In this document: piece by piece, positions 17,629-25,413 of the stretch
How positions within the stretch are numbered: the first letter of the stretch is position 1
Layout: each line of letters opens with the position of its first letter
Assembly: GCA_044445605.1 (NCBI GenBank)
Contig: JBIOEA010000001.1
Span: 62,001-126,000 of the forward strand
DNA: 64,000 bases
Direction of reading: 5' to 3'
DNA from: CAWKDC01 sp044445605
GTDB lineage: Bacteria > Pseudomonadota > Gammaproteobacteria > JABCZS01
The notes under the pieces: generated by a model
What the model was told of the DNA's origin: nothing
What the model saw: the letters and a program-made list of their open reading frames with translations, nothing else
Databases searched by the model: none
Translations under genes and position numbers: made by a program

Positions 17629-17734
17629 ATATAACAAATCCCCCCTAACCCCCCTTTTCCAAAGGGGGGGGATAAGAGATACATAGCTAAGCTCGATGCG
17701 TTGTGTAAGAGATTCGGCATTCAAAATGAGAACC
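17628..17734 (-). repeat. Right terminal inverted repeat of the DUF559 element
   Basis: This is the inverted copy of 17079-17184. It starts at the last base of the gene's stop codon (AATATAACAAATCCCCCC) and ends CGGCATTCAAAATGAGAACC. The outer 60 bp is as well conserved as the core, which argues for recent duplication or gene conversion. Confidence 0.9.
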
Positions 17735-17823
17735 ACTGCATTTCACCCTTTACACTTGACAACTAAAGTTAACTGCTTTATCCTTCATCAAAATTGCAAG
17801 CTAATCAATTGGTTGCAAATAAA

Positions 17824-17852
17824 TTGACATATCTCAGTTTGAGATATATAAT
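17824..17852 (+). promoter_or_regulatory. Perfect consensus promoter with operator, higBA
   Basis: TTGACA (17824-17829) and TATAAT (17847-17852) are both exact consensus hexamers with a 17-bp spacer. The spacer is filled by the inverted repeat ATATCTCA-gtt-TGAGATAT (17829-17847), which would place a repressor between the two boxes. This is the expected site for autoregulation by the HigA antitoxin. Confidence 0.85.
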
Positions 17853-17871
17853 AAAAAGGATAATAAGTCTC

Positions 17872-18162
17872 ATGCACATCATTAGCCAAAAACGCATAGT
17901 GGATGCTAAACGTAAATTTCCTGATAGTGCTAGCGCATTAGATGGATGGTATAGGCTTGCAAAAGCAAATGATTTTCGGACATTTGCTGAGCTTAAACGT
18001 GTGTTTAGCAGCGTAGACAAAGTCGGGCCCCTTTATGTTTTTGACATTGGCGGAAACAAACTTCGATTAATAGCTTCGATACATTTTAATCGACAGAAAA
18101 TATATGTAAGGGAAGTATTAGCGCATAGAGAATATGATCGAAATGATTGGAAAATACATTGA
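17872..18162 (+). CDS. higB: HigB-type mRNA interferase toxin
   Basis: HigB cleaves mRNA on the ribosome. From the ATG at 17872 (ribosome site AAGGA) the protein has 96 residues, the normal length. Recognisable HigB features are the N-terminal MHIISQKRIVDAKRKFPD, the helix containing ALDGWYRLAKAND, the central strand VFDIGGNKLRLIASI and the C-terminal IYVREVLAHREYDRNDWK. Upstream codons in the same frame cover the promoter and are not used. It precedes the antitoxin gene by 10 bp; toxin-first order is usual for higBA. Confidence 0.9.
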   Translation: MHIISQKRIVDAKRKFPDSASALDGWYRLAKANDFRTFAELKRVFSSVDKVGPLYVFDIGGNKLRLIASIHFNRQKIYVREVLAHREYDRNDWKIH

Positions 18163-18172
18163 GGGTAACGAT

Positions 18173-18589
18173 ATGAAACAAATACATGCACTGGCCGAGC
18201 ATTGGCGATACATCGCCCCATACGTTCTCGCTCCTAAAAACGATGAAGAGCTCAATAATCAAATTAAATCGTTAGATGAGCTATTGGACATCGTGGGTGA
18301 GAACGAGAATCACCCATTAATGGGTTTGGTAGATTTAGTGAGCGCGAATATCGAAGCTTATGAAAATAAACAGTTTGCTCACCAGATGGGCAATGGGATA
18401 GATGCATTAAAATTTTTGATGCGATCACATGGGCTTTCACAATCTGATCTGCCAGAAGTAGGCAGTCAAGGTGTTGTGTCTGAAATACTGCATGGGAAGC
18501 GGGAATTGAATCGCCGACAAATTGAAGCCCTGGCGAAACGATTTAAAGTTTCTTCCTCTACATTTCTTGCGGATCAACATCCCAGCTAA
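18173..18589 (+). CDS. higA: HigA-type helix-turn-helix antitoxin
   Basis: This 138-residue antitoxin should bind HigB and repress the operon. The N-terminal half is acidic and helical (NDEELNNQIKSLDELLDIVG). The C-terminal half carries an XRE-type helix-turn-helix (about 80-135: LMRSHGLSQSDLPEVGSQG, then VSEILHGKRELNRRQIEAL). The start at 18173 was chosen because it follows the higB stop by 10 bp with GAGGG nearby. Its last 32 bp overlap the end of priA on the opposite strand. Confidence 0.9.
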   Translation: MKQIHALAEHWRYIAPYVLAPKNDEELNNQIKSLDELLDIVGENENHPLMGLVDLVSANIEAYENKQFAHQMGNGIDALKFLMRSHGLSQSDLPEVGSQGVVSEILHGKRELNRRQIEALAKRFKVSSSTFLADQHPS

Positions 18590-20549
18590 ATCGGACGCTG
18601 CGCGATGACAAATGGTTTTCAATGGCATGCATGAGATGATGTAGGCATTCATGCAAATGTTGACGTTGCGTGGCTTGCAACAATAATTGTGCACGGAACT
18701 TGCCTTGGCGCTTTTCCATCAATGCAGGAATAGGGCCCAACACGGATAAATCTTTGGCATGTGCATTGAGCCACTGTTTCACTTCCATTAAAAAAGCCAT
18801 CGGTGCATCTTGTTTCGGCGATTCAGCACGCAATAGCGTCATATGCCCGAAGGGGGGCAAGGATAATTGTGATCGCTCGATCATCGCTTTTTTCGCAAAG
18901 TGTGTATAGCCACCTTGTAACCATTCCATCAACAAAGGATGATCCGGATGATGCGTTTGTACAAAGACTTCACCAGGTAAATGTTCTCGGCCTGCACGCC
19001 CAGAAACTTGCGTCAATAATTGTGCCAAGCGTTCGGGTGCACGGAAGTCGCTCGATAATAAGCCTGAGTCTGCATCTAAAATGGCGACCAGTGTGACTTT
19101 AGGGAAGTGATGCCCCTTCGCCAACATTTGTGTGCCTAATAAAATATCGATTTCACCCGCATGCACTTGATCTAATACATCGGTCAATGCATTCTTTTTG
19201 CGAGTGGAATCACGGTCGACCCGCGCAATGCGCGCATGAGGGAAGCATTTCGTCAAATATTCTTCGATACGTTGCGTCCCTTGTCCGAGCAATACATAAC
19301 TGGGGCTGCCGCACTCTTTGCAGCGCATCAAGGTTTTTACCTGATGATCACAGTGATGGCAAATTAACCGTTTGTCTTGATGGTAAGTGAGATGTGCGTC
19401 GCAACGAGGGCAGGTGGCAATCCATCCGCAACCATGGCACATCCACGTCGGCGCAAATCCGCGACGATTCAAAAATAGTAAGACTTGTTCTTTGCGTTCG
19501 AGTCGTTTTGCGATGGCTTCTAATAAGACAGGAGAAATATTCGCTTCCATCCGCTCATTGCGCAAATCAATCAATCTGAGTGGCGTTTTTAACCCCTGTG
19601 CGCGCTCAGTGAGTGATAACGTCGTGTAACGGCCAATGTCCGCCTGCTTCATGCTTTCAAAAGATGGCGTGGCCGAACCTAATATCACGGGGATCCCTAA
19701 GGCTTTCGCGCGCCAAACGGCTAGGTCACGTGCATGATAACGGAAACCTTCTTGCTGTTTGAACGATAAATCATGCTCTTCATCAATGATAATCAAGCCT
19801 AATGTGGGCGCTGGGACAAAAACCCCCGAACGTGTGGCGATAATGATCTGAATCTCATTGCGCTGCGCGGCTAACCATGCTTGTGCGCGTGCCCCATCGG
19901 CAAGCCCTGAATGTAAAACAGCCACGGGTAATCCAAAACGCGCTTCGACACGGGAGACAATTTGGGGCGTTAATCCAATTTCAGGCACAAGAATAAGAAC
20001 TTGTTGCCCCGCCGCTAAAACGGGTGCCATCGCTTGCAAGTACACTTCAGTTTTGCCACTGCCGGTAATCCCGTGTAATAAAGACACGTGAAAGGTATCT
20101 CGATGTTCGGTGATATGCGTGAGCGCTTTGTGTTGTTCTTCTGTGAGTATGGGAGGAACATCGCGTGCGCACGTCGGGGCCGCCCATGTTTTTTGACGAG
20201 GCATTTTCCCGAGACGCAATGGGCCTGGGAGGCAATGGCTGAATACATCGCCAATGGGATGATGGTAATACTGCGCAGCAAATCGGACGAGTGACAGTAA
20301 ATGTTGATCGAAAAGAGGCACCTCATCAATCACATTCTCAATCGGTTTGAGTTTATTGAGCGCAAAGGCACTTTCATGAGAGGTCCCCAGTACAACCCCA
20401 ACGCATTGACGTTTGCCAAAAGGAACCGTGACGCGAGCGCCTATCACCGGGACGCCATCATTGGGCGCCAAATAGTCGAACGTCTTCCGCAGCGGGGTTG
20501 GGACCGCAACTTGCAGGATGAGGGGCTTTTCGGTAGTCTTGGAGCACAT
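18558..20549 (-). CDS. priA: Primosomal replication-restart helicase PriA
   Basis: PriA reloads the replisome at stalled forks. The 663-residue protein begins with the PriA DNA-binding domain (LILQVAVPTPLRKTFDYLAP). A superfamily 2 helicase follows with Walker A GITGSGKTEVYLQ, DEEH box (IIIDEEHDLSF), SATPSFE, and GRAGRE-containing motif VI (VSGRAGREHLPGEV). The zinc-binding Cys clusters (CHGCGWIATCPRCD and CHHCDH...CKECGS) are all present. It is complete. It diverges from xthA with 21 bp between starts, so at least one promoter lies inside coding sequence. Alternative starts closer to LILQ are possible. Confidence 0.97.
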   Translation of the reverse strand: MCSKTTEKPLILQVAVPTPLRKTFDYLAPNDGVPVIGARVTVPFGKRQCVGVVLGTSHESAFALNKLKPIENVIDEVPLFDQHLLSLVRFAAQYYHHPIGDVFSHCLPGPLRLGKMPRQKTWAAPTCARDVPPILTEEQHKALTHITEHRDTFHVSLLHGITGSGKTEVYLQAMAPVLAAGQQVLILVPEIGLTPQIVSRVEARFGLPVAVLHSGLADGARAQAWLAAQRNEIQIIIATRSGVFVPAPTLGLIIIDEEHDLSFKQQEGFRYHARDLAVWRAKALGIPVILGSATPSFESMKQADIGRYTTLSLTERAQGLKTPLRLIDLRNERMEANISPVLLEAIAKRLERKEQVLLFLNRRGFAPTWMCHGCGWIATCPRCDAHLTYHQDKRLICHHCDHQVKTLMRCKECGSPSYVLLGQGTQRIEEYLTKCFPHARIARVDRDSTRKKNALTDVLDQVHAGEIDILLGTQMLAKGHHFPKVTLVAILDADSGLLSSDFRAPERLAQLLTQVSGRAGREHLPGEVFVQTHHPDHPLLMEWLQGGYTHFAKKAMIERSQLSLPPFGHMTLLRAESPKQDAPMAFLMEVKQWLNAHAKDLSVLGPIPALMEKRQGKFRAQLLLQATQRQHLHECLHHLMHAIENHLSSRSVRFSWDVDPQEM

Positions 20550-20570
20550 CTTGTCATTTTAGGGGTTCGA

Positions 20571-21332
20571 ATGAAAATAGTCACGTGGAATGTGAATTCT
20601 TTGCGAGTGAGGTTATCGCACCTGGAAGCGGTGATTGCCCAACACGCCCCAGATGTCATTTGCTTGCAGGAAATTAAAGTTGAGGATGCGCACTTCCCGA
20701 TGGAGGCAATTGAGGCGTTAGGGTACCAAGCGACGTTTGCGGGGCAGAAGTCCTATAATGGTGTCGCCACGTTATCGCGCCTGCCTCAAACCGACGTCGT
20801 AAGCGATTTTGCTGAAGCTGATGCAGAGCGTCGTCTGTTGGCGTCCACGGTCGATGGCATCCGCATAGTCAATGTATATGTGCCCAATGGCCAATCGCCG
20901 GACAGCGATAAATATGTTTATAAATTAGGATGGCTCGCGCGGTTGAAAGCGCATCTGCAAGAGGAACTCGTGAAGTATCCCAAATTGGTTGTGTTGGGGG
21001 ATTTTAATATCGCACCCGCCGATATTGATGTCTATGACCCGATTGCTTGGGCAGGGCAGGTGTTGTGTACGGATAAAGAACGTGATGCGTTGCGTGACAT
21101 CATGAGCCTCGGACTAGTCGATACCTTTAGAATGCACCAGCCTGAGCCTGGCCATTATTCTTGGTGGGATTATCGTACGCGTGCGTTTGAGCGCGGTCGT
21201 GGGTTGCGGATTGATTTGATCCTGGCCAGTGAAGCATTAGCGCCGAAGGTTGAAAGCTGTGTGATTGATGCCATGCCGAGAGCGTGGGAAAGACCGAGTG
21301 ATCATACGATCGTGATATTAACATTATCGTAG
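20571..21332 (+). CDS. xthA: Exodeoxyribonuclease III
   Basis: ExoIII is the major AP endonuclease and 3'-repair exonuclease in base excision repair. The ATG at 20571 gives 253 residues, matching the family. A frame extending upstream to 20301 is antisense to priA and is rejected. Motifs seen are MKIVTWNVNS (N7), the metal-binding Glu in CLQEIKVED (E34), the active-site GDFNIAP, the DNA-binding WWDYR, LRIDLIL and the catalytic His in PSDHT. A rho-independent terminator follows at 21351. Confidence 0.96.
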   Translation: MKIVTWNVNSLRVRLSHLEAVIAQHAPDVICLQEIKVEDAHFPMEAIEALGYQATFAGQKSYNGVATLSRLPQTDVVSDFAEADAERRLLASTVDGIRIVNVYVPNGQSPDSDKYVYKLGWLARLKAHLQEELVKYPKLVVLGDFNIAPADIDVYDPIAWAGQVLCTDKERDALRDIMSLGLVDTFRMHQPEPGHYSWWDYRTRAFERGRGLRIDLILASEALAPKVESCVIDAMPRAWERPSDHTIVILTLS

Positions 21333-21350
21333 GGCATAAATTCTGGATAT

Positions 21351-21380
21351 AAAAAAGGCGCCCATAAGGCGCCTTTTCTT
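21351..21380. terminator. Bidirectional rho-independent terminator
   Basis: AAAAAAGGCGCC-cataa-GGCGCCTTTTCTT forms a perfect GC-rich stem flanked by A and T tracts. It ends xthA on the plus strand and the histone-like gene on the minus strand. Confidence 0.9.
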
Positions 21381-21383
21381 GAA

Positions 21384-21410
21384 GAGGGGCGAAAGATATT
21401 TCGCCCCTAC
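21384..21410. repeat. Dispersed GGGGCGAAA/TTTCGCCCC palindrome, copy 4
   Basis: AGAGGGGCGAAAGATATTTC followed by GCCCCTAC is the most symmetrical member of the family listed at 9973. It lies between the terminator and the histone-like gene stop. Confidence 0.75.
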
Positions 21411-21415
21411 ATCAT

Positions 21416-22093
21416 TTAAGCTACTTCAGCTTCCGTCGTCGTAGACGTTGGAGCCGTTACAGCGGTAGTGGTTGTCGTGGTGCCTTTAGCTTTACGGCCA
21501 CGTTTTTTACCCGTTACTTTCGTTCCGGTTGTTCCCGTTTTACCCGTACCTTTGCCAGAAGTTGTTCCTTTAGAACCACCTTTGGAGCCGCCTTTAGAAC
21601 CTGTTGTTCCGCCAGTCGATTTGGAAGCAGATTTAGCAGCCAATGCTTTCTTGGTTGCTTGAGCTTCTTTTTTCCAGTTAGCTTCGAATTGAGCGATTGC
21701 TTTTTGCAATCCAGCCAATTTCTTCGCTGCTTGTGTGGTTAAGCCATGAGCTGTGGTATGAGCAGCCAATTGCTTTTCAGCAGCCGTTGCGCCAGCTTGT
21801 GCTTTAGCCACAGCAGCTTTGATCTTCGCGGAAATGCCACGTGGGCCTTTTGCAGCAGATTTAGCCTGAGTAAGAGCGGCTTTCAATTTAGCCAATTCTT
21901 TCTTGTGAGCAGCTTTAGCCGTTGCCAATGCTTTTTTGCCGTCTTTCAAGTCACGAACAAGTTCAGCTTTGCCTGTTTTCAATGCGCCAAGAATGGCAGA
22001 AGAGAATTCAACTACAGTGCTCTTCGATTTAGCGGTAGTTTTTTTGGACGTGGCGGTTTTGCTCGTCTTGCGTTGCGTAGATTTCTTTGGCAT
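21416..22093 (-). CDS. Histone H1-like Lys/Ala/Thr-rich DNA-binding protein
   Basis: The ATG at 22093 (ribosome site GGAGA) gives 225 residues; codons upstream in frame lack a ribosome site and overlap the fdxA start region. The N-terminal tail is basic (KKSTQRKTSKTATSKKTT). Residues 30-150 are Ala/Lys helices likely to form a coiled coil (LKDGKKALATAKAAHKKELA). The C-terminal 75 residues are Gly/Ser/Lys/Thr repeats (SKGGSKGGSKG) with an AT-hook-like KKRGRKAKG and a poly-Thr end. This resembles the histone-like proteins of Coxiella, Legionella and chlamydiae that condense or organise DNA. The exact family is not certain. Confidence 0.75.
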   Translation of the reverse strand: MPKKSTQRKTSKTATSKKTTAKSKSTVVEFSSAILGALKTGKAELVRDLKDGKKALATAKAAHKKELAKLKAALTQAKSAAKGPRGISAKIKAAVAKAQAGATAAEKQLAAHTTAHGLTTQAAKKLAGLQKAIAQFEANWKKEAQATKKALAAKSASKSTGGTTGSKGGSKGGSKGTTSGKGTGKTGTTGTKVTGKKRGRKAKGTTTTTTAVTAPTSTTTEAEVA

Positions 22094-22200
22094 GGTATTC
22101 TCCGAAATGAAAAAATGATTTTGCAAATTATACATCATTTGCACAAAAATGCTAAATAATAGTAGACGGTTTTTTATCTTTTTCAAAGAAGGAGCAAAAA

Positions 22201-22518
22201 ATGGCATTTGTGGTGACTGAAAATTGCGTGCGTTGCAAATACACCGACTGTGTGGAAGTGTGTCCTGTCGATTGTTTTAGGGAAGGCCCTAATATGCTGA
22301 TCATCGATCCGGAAGAATGCATTGATTGCGCGCTGTGTGAACCGGAATGTCCCGTGAACGCCATTTATGCAGAAGACGATGTACCTGAAGATCAAAAAAT
22401 GTTTATTCAGTTTAATGCGGATAATGCGGCTTCATGGCCGACCATCACCAGCATGAAGCCTGCCCCTGAAGATGCCAAATCCTGGGAAGGGGTTCCTAAT
22501 AAAAGGGAATTTCTCTAA
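22201..22518 (+). CDS. fdxA: 7Fe-8S ferredoxin FdxA
   Basis: This is a small electron carrier with a [3Fe-4S] and a [4Fe-4S] cluster. In 105 residues it shows the two Cys blocks NCVRCKYTDCVEVCPVDC and CIDCALCEPECP and the conserved C-terminal extension (WPTITSMKPAPEDAKSW) of the Azotobacter FdI/FdxA family. It has a strong ribosome site (AAGGAG). The start is only 107 bp from the divergent histone-like gene. It probably forms its own transcript with a hairpin at 22529. Confidence 0.96.
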   Translation: MAFVVTENCVRCKYTDCVEVCPVDCFREGPNMLIIDPEECIDCALCEPECPVNAIYAEDDVPEDQKMFIQFNADNAASWPTITSMKPAPEDAKSWEGVPNKREFL

Positions 22519-22528
22519 AAACAGCCCA

Positions 22529-22542
22529 TGTCCTTGAGGACA
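22529..22542. terminator. Short hairpin downstream of fdxA
   Basis: TGTCCT-tg-AGGACA followed by TTTCACTT lies 10 bp after the fdxA stop. A wider pairing GCCCATG/CATGGGC also encloses it (22524-22568). This is a weak or attenuator-like terminator between fdxA and typA. Confidence 0.4.
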
Positions 22543-22589
22543 TTTCACTTACTTTCTGGTACCATGGGCGCTCATCACGAGGTGCTCTA

Positions 22590-24392
22590 ATGAATATACG
22601 CAATGTGGCGATTATCGCCCACGTCGACCATGGTAAAACCACCCTGGTAGACAAACTTCTGGGTCAAAGTGGAACCCTATCAAACCGTGGCCCAGCAGGT
22701 GTTCGGGTCATGGACAGCAATCCCTTGGAACAAGAACGTGGTATCACGATTCTGGCCAAGAATACATCCTTGAATTGGAACGGATATCGTATCAATATCG
22801 TGGATACCCCCGGCCACGCCGACTTCGGTGGCGAGGTAGAGCGCGTGCTCTCCATGGTCGATTCCGTGCTTTTATTGGTCGATGCGGTCGATGGCCCAAT
22901 GCCTCAGACACGTTTCGTGACCCAAAAGGCATTTGCGCATGGCTTGCGTCCCATTGTGGTTATCAATAAAGTTGACCGTGAAGGCGCTCGTCCTCACTGG
23001 GCAGTGGATCAAGTCTTTGATTTGTTTGACCGTTTAGGTGCAACAGACGAACAACTCGACTTCCCAATCATTTACGCATCCGCCTTAAAAGGCTTTGCGA
23101 CGTTGGATTTGGACCATGTGGGCGAAGCCAAAGACATGCAACCGCTGTTCCAAGCCATTGTGGACCATGTTCCTCCACCGAATGTGGATTTGAATGGCCC
23201 CTTCCAAATGCAATTAAGCTCCTTGGACTATTCCAGCTTTTTGGGTGCGATTGGTATTGGTCGCGTGAAGCGTGGGTCGATTAAATCGAATACGCAAGTC
23301 AAGATCATTGACCGTGACGGAGCGATTCGTTCTGGCCGTGTACTGCAAATTTTGGGTTACCACGGTTTGGATCGTCAAGAAGTGCCTACGGCAGAAGCAG
23401 GCGATATCGTGGCTATCACGGGTATCGAAGGCATTCGTATTTCCGATACGATTTGCGATCCTAATTGTGTGGAAGCATTGCCAGCCTTGTCTGTCGATGA
23501 ACCCACTGTCAGCATGATGTTCCAGGTAAACACCTCGCCATTTGCGGGGCGTGAAGGTCAATTCGTGACAAGCCGTCAATTACGTGATCGTTTGGATAAA
23601 GAATTGATTCACAATGTGGCCCTACGTGTTGAAGATACAGACAGCGGCGATCGCTTTTTAGTATCGGGCCGTGGTGAATTGCATTTGTCAATTTTGATTG
23701 AAACGATGCGTCGTGAAGGCTATGAATTAGCGGTATCGAAGCCAGAAGTCATTTTGAAAGAAGTGAATGGCGAAATGCAAGAACCGTACGAAACATTGAC
23801 CTTGGACGTGGAAGAAACGCATCAAGGCAGCATCATGGAAATTTTGGGCTCCCGTCGTGGTGAATTGAAAGACATGGTGATGGACGGTAAAGGCCGTGTG
23901 CGTTTGGATTACATTATCCCCGCACGTGGTTTGATCGGGTTTCATACAGACTTTTTGACGATGACATCGGGCAGTGGTTTGATGTATCACGTGTTTGAAA
24001 AATACGGCCCTGTTCAACCCGGTGCTGGTGTCAAACGTCGTAATGGCGTATTGATTTCCAACGCGATGGGCACATCAACAGGCTTCTCGTTGTACAACTT
24101 GCAAGATCGTGGTCGTATGTTTATTGGTGCTCAAGTTGAGGTTTACGAAGGCATGATCATCGGGATTCATAGCCGTGATAATGACTTGGTTGTGAACGTG
24201 ATCAAGGGCAAGCAATTGACGAACATGCGTGCATCGGGTACCGATGAAAACATCGTGTTGACACCTTCACTCAAGTATTCATTGGAGCAGATGTTAAGCT
24301 TTATTGAAGACGACGAGCTGTTGGAAGTGACACCGAAGTCATTGCGTATGCGTAAACGTTATTTGAAAGAAAATGAACGTAAACGCAGTTAA
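22590..24392 (+). CDS. typA: Ribosome-associated GTPase TypA/BipA
   Basis: TypA is a translational GTPase of the EF-G family involved in ribosome assembly and stress adaptation. The 600-residue length is standard. Visible are the G1 loop AHVDHGKTTL (residues 9-18), the switch region ERGITILAKN, DTPGHADFGGEVERVL, NKVD (G4), the EF-G-like domains and the C-terminal TypA-specific segment (PRGLIGFHTDF, NLQDRGRMFIGAQVEVYEGM). Ribosome site GAGG. The end overlaps the next start by 20 bp. Confidence 0.98.
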   Translation: MNIRNVAIIAHVDHGKTTLVDKLLGQSGTLSNRGPAGVRVMDSNPLEQERGITILAKNTSLNWNGYRINIVDTPGHADFGGEVERVLSMVDSVLLLVDAVDGPMPQTRFVTQKAFAHGLRPIVVINKVDREGARPHWAVDQVFDLFDRLGATDEQLDFPIIYASALKGFATLDLDHVGEAKDMQPLFQAIVDHVPPPNVDLNGPFQMQLSSLDYSSFLGAIGIGRVKRGSIKSNTQVKIIDRDGAIRSGRVLQILGYHGLDRQEVPTAEAGDIVAITGIEGIRISDTICDPNCVEALPALSVDEPTVSMMFQVNTSPFAGREGQFVTSRQLRDRLDKELIHNVALRVEDTDSGDRFLVSGRGELHLSILIETMRREGYELAVSKPEVILKEVNGEMQEPYETLTLDVEETHQGSIMEILGSRRGELKDMVMDGKGRVRLDYIIPARGLIGFHTDFLTMTSGSGLMYHVFEKYGPVQPGAGVKRRNGVLISNAMGTSTGFSLYNLQDRGRMFIGAQVEVYEGMIIGIHSRDNDLVVNVIKGKQLTNMRASGTDENIVLTPSLKYSLEQMLSFIEDDELLEVTPKSLRMRKRYLKENERKRS

Positions 24393-25413
24393 GCATATTA
24401 GAGATGTGATAAACGCGGAAGGGGGAGTTATCCCCTTTTCGCGTTTTATGTCATTGGCGTTATACCATCCTGATGTTGGTTATTACATGGCGCCACATGA
24501 AAAATTTGGCCCTAAAGGTGATTTCATCACCGCTCCATTAGTTTCCCCGTTATATGCACAAACATTGGCAAAAAGCATTGTCGATGATGTGAAGGCACAT
24601 CCATTTATCATGGAGTGGGGCGCGGGCAATGGGCAGTTAGCCAAAGATATGTTGGCGTATTTAGCAGAACAAGGTTTGCATCCACATTATGCGATATACG
24701 ATGTTAGCCCTGCATGCCGTGCGATGCAACGTGAAACGTTGGCTGCCTTTGGAGAACAAGTATCGTGGTTGGACACGCCTCCCGAAAGTTTTGAGGGGGT
24801 GATTCTGGCGAACGAAGTGTTGGATGCGTTGCCGGTCGATGTGTTTCATTATAAAAATGGCGAGTTGTTTGAACGTTGTGTGACGTGGGTGGACAATCAT
24901 TTTGAATGGGTGGGGCGTATGGTAGGGGCGAACAATGTTCTGCCCATTCCTAACCATGATGATTATATATCCGAAACGCATCATGCTGCCGATGTACTCA
25001 TGCAAACTTGGCTCAACATGTTGAAAGCGGGAAAATTGATTATTATTGACTATGGATTTTTAGAGCACGAGTATTATCACCCATCGCGCACACGCGGGAC
25101 ATTGATGTGCCACTATCACCATACGGCGCACGATGATCCGTTTATTCACGTCGGCGAACAAGATATCACCGCACACGTGAATTTTTCGACCTGCATTGAT
25201 ATGGCTGTGGCGGCGGGCGCGGATGTAACATTCTATACGCAGGCACAATATTTAATGGCGCATGGATTGATGGATTTAGCGCAAGCCTGTTTTTCGGAAG
25301 ACATTGCGAAACAACGATTGGTATCGCAGGCGATTCGGGTGTTGGTGGACCCGCAGGATATGGGTGAGATGTTTAAGGTGCTTGTCGTTATGCAATGTGG
25401 GGGCGCGTCATGA
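24373..25413 (+). CDS. MidA/NDUFAF7-family SAM-dependent methyltransferase (DUF185)
   Basis: The 346-residue protein matches COG1565: the N-terminal GGVIPFSRFMSLALYHPDVGYY, the region KFGPKGDFITAPLVSPLY, the SAM loop EWGAGNGQLAKD and the conserved ANEVLDALPVDVF. In eukaryotes the homologue NDUFAF7 methylates an arginine of complex I; the bacterial substrate is unknown. It overlaps typA by 20 bp in another frame, suggesting coupled translation. Its last 26 bp overlap the end of the membrane protein gene on the opposite strand. Confidence 0.93.
   Translation: MNVNAVKHIRDVINAEGGVIPFSRFMSLALYHPDVGYYMAPHEKFGPKGDFITAPLVSPLYAQTLAKSIVDDVKAHPFIMEWGAGNGQLAKDMLAYLAEQGLHPHYAIYDVSPACRAMQRETLAAFGEQVSWLDTPPESFEGVILANEVLDALPVDVFHYKNGELFERCVTWVDNHFEWVGRMVGANNVLPIPNHDDYISETHHAADVLMQTWLNMLKAGKLIIIDYGFLEHEYYHPSRTRGTLMCHYHHTAHDDPFIHVGEQDITAHVNFSTCIDMAVAAGADVTFYTQAQYLMAHGLMDLAQACFSEDIAKQRLVSQAIRVLVDPQDMGEMFKVLVVMQCGGAS

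Larger units (their letters stand above)
17079..17734. mobile_element. DUF559 endonuclease-like gene enclosed by about 106-bp terminal inverted repeats
   Basis: A left repeat (17079-17184) and a right repeat (17628-17734) are inverted copies of one another. By direct comparison I find one substitution (G/C in CATSGAGC) and one extra base in a C/G run. Between them lies a single gene of 131 codons whose TGA shares its last base with the right repeat. The unit is 656 bp, compact and transposase-free. A lone copy of the repeat core is at 5485-5534. No target-site duplication is obvious (left flank CCCAGC, right flank ACTGCA). The arrangement suggests a small non-autonomous or self-propagating repeat unit with its own nuclease. 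Confidence 0.75.

Noticed and set aside
17079..17734. Classical insertion sequence
   Set aside because: The inverted repeats are long, but the enclosed gene is DUF559 rather than a transposase and no target duplication is seen, so it is not listed as an IS.
20301..20570. 90-codon N-terminal extension of exonuclease III
   Set aside because: It is antisense to priA, and the known ExoIII N-terminus begins exactly at the ATG at 20571.
21468..22159. Plus-strand reading frames opposite the histone-like gene
   Set aside because: They arise from the Ala/Lys/Thr codon bias of the real gene, lack ribosome sites and give low-complexity Val/Pro or Ser/Phe-rich products.
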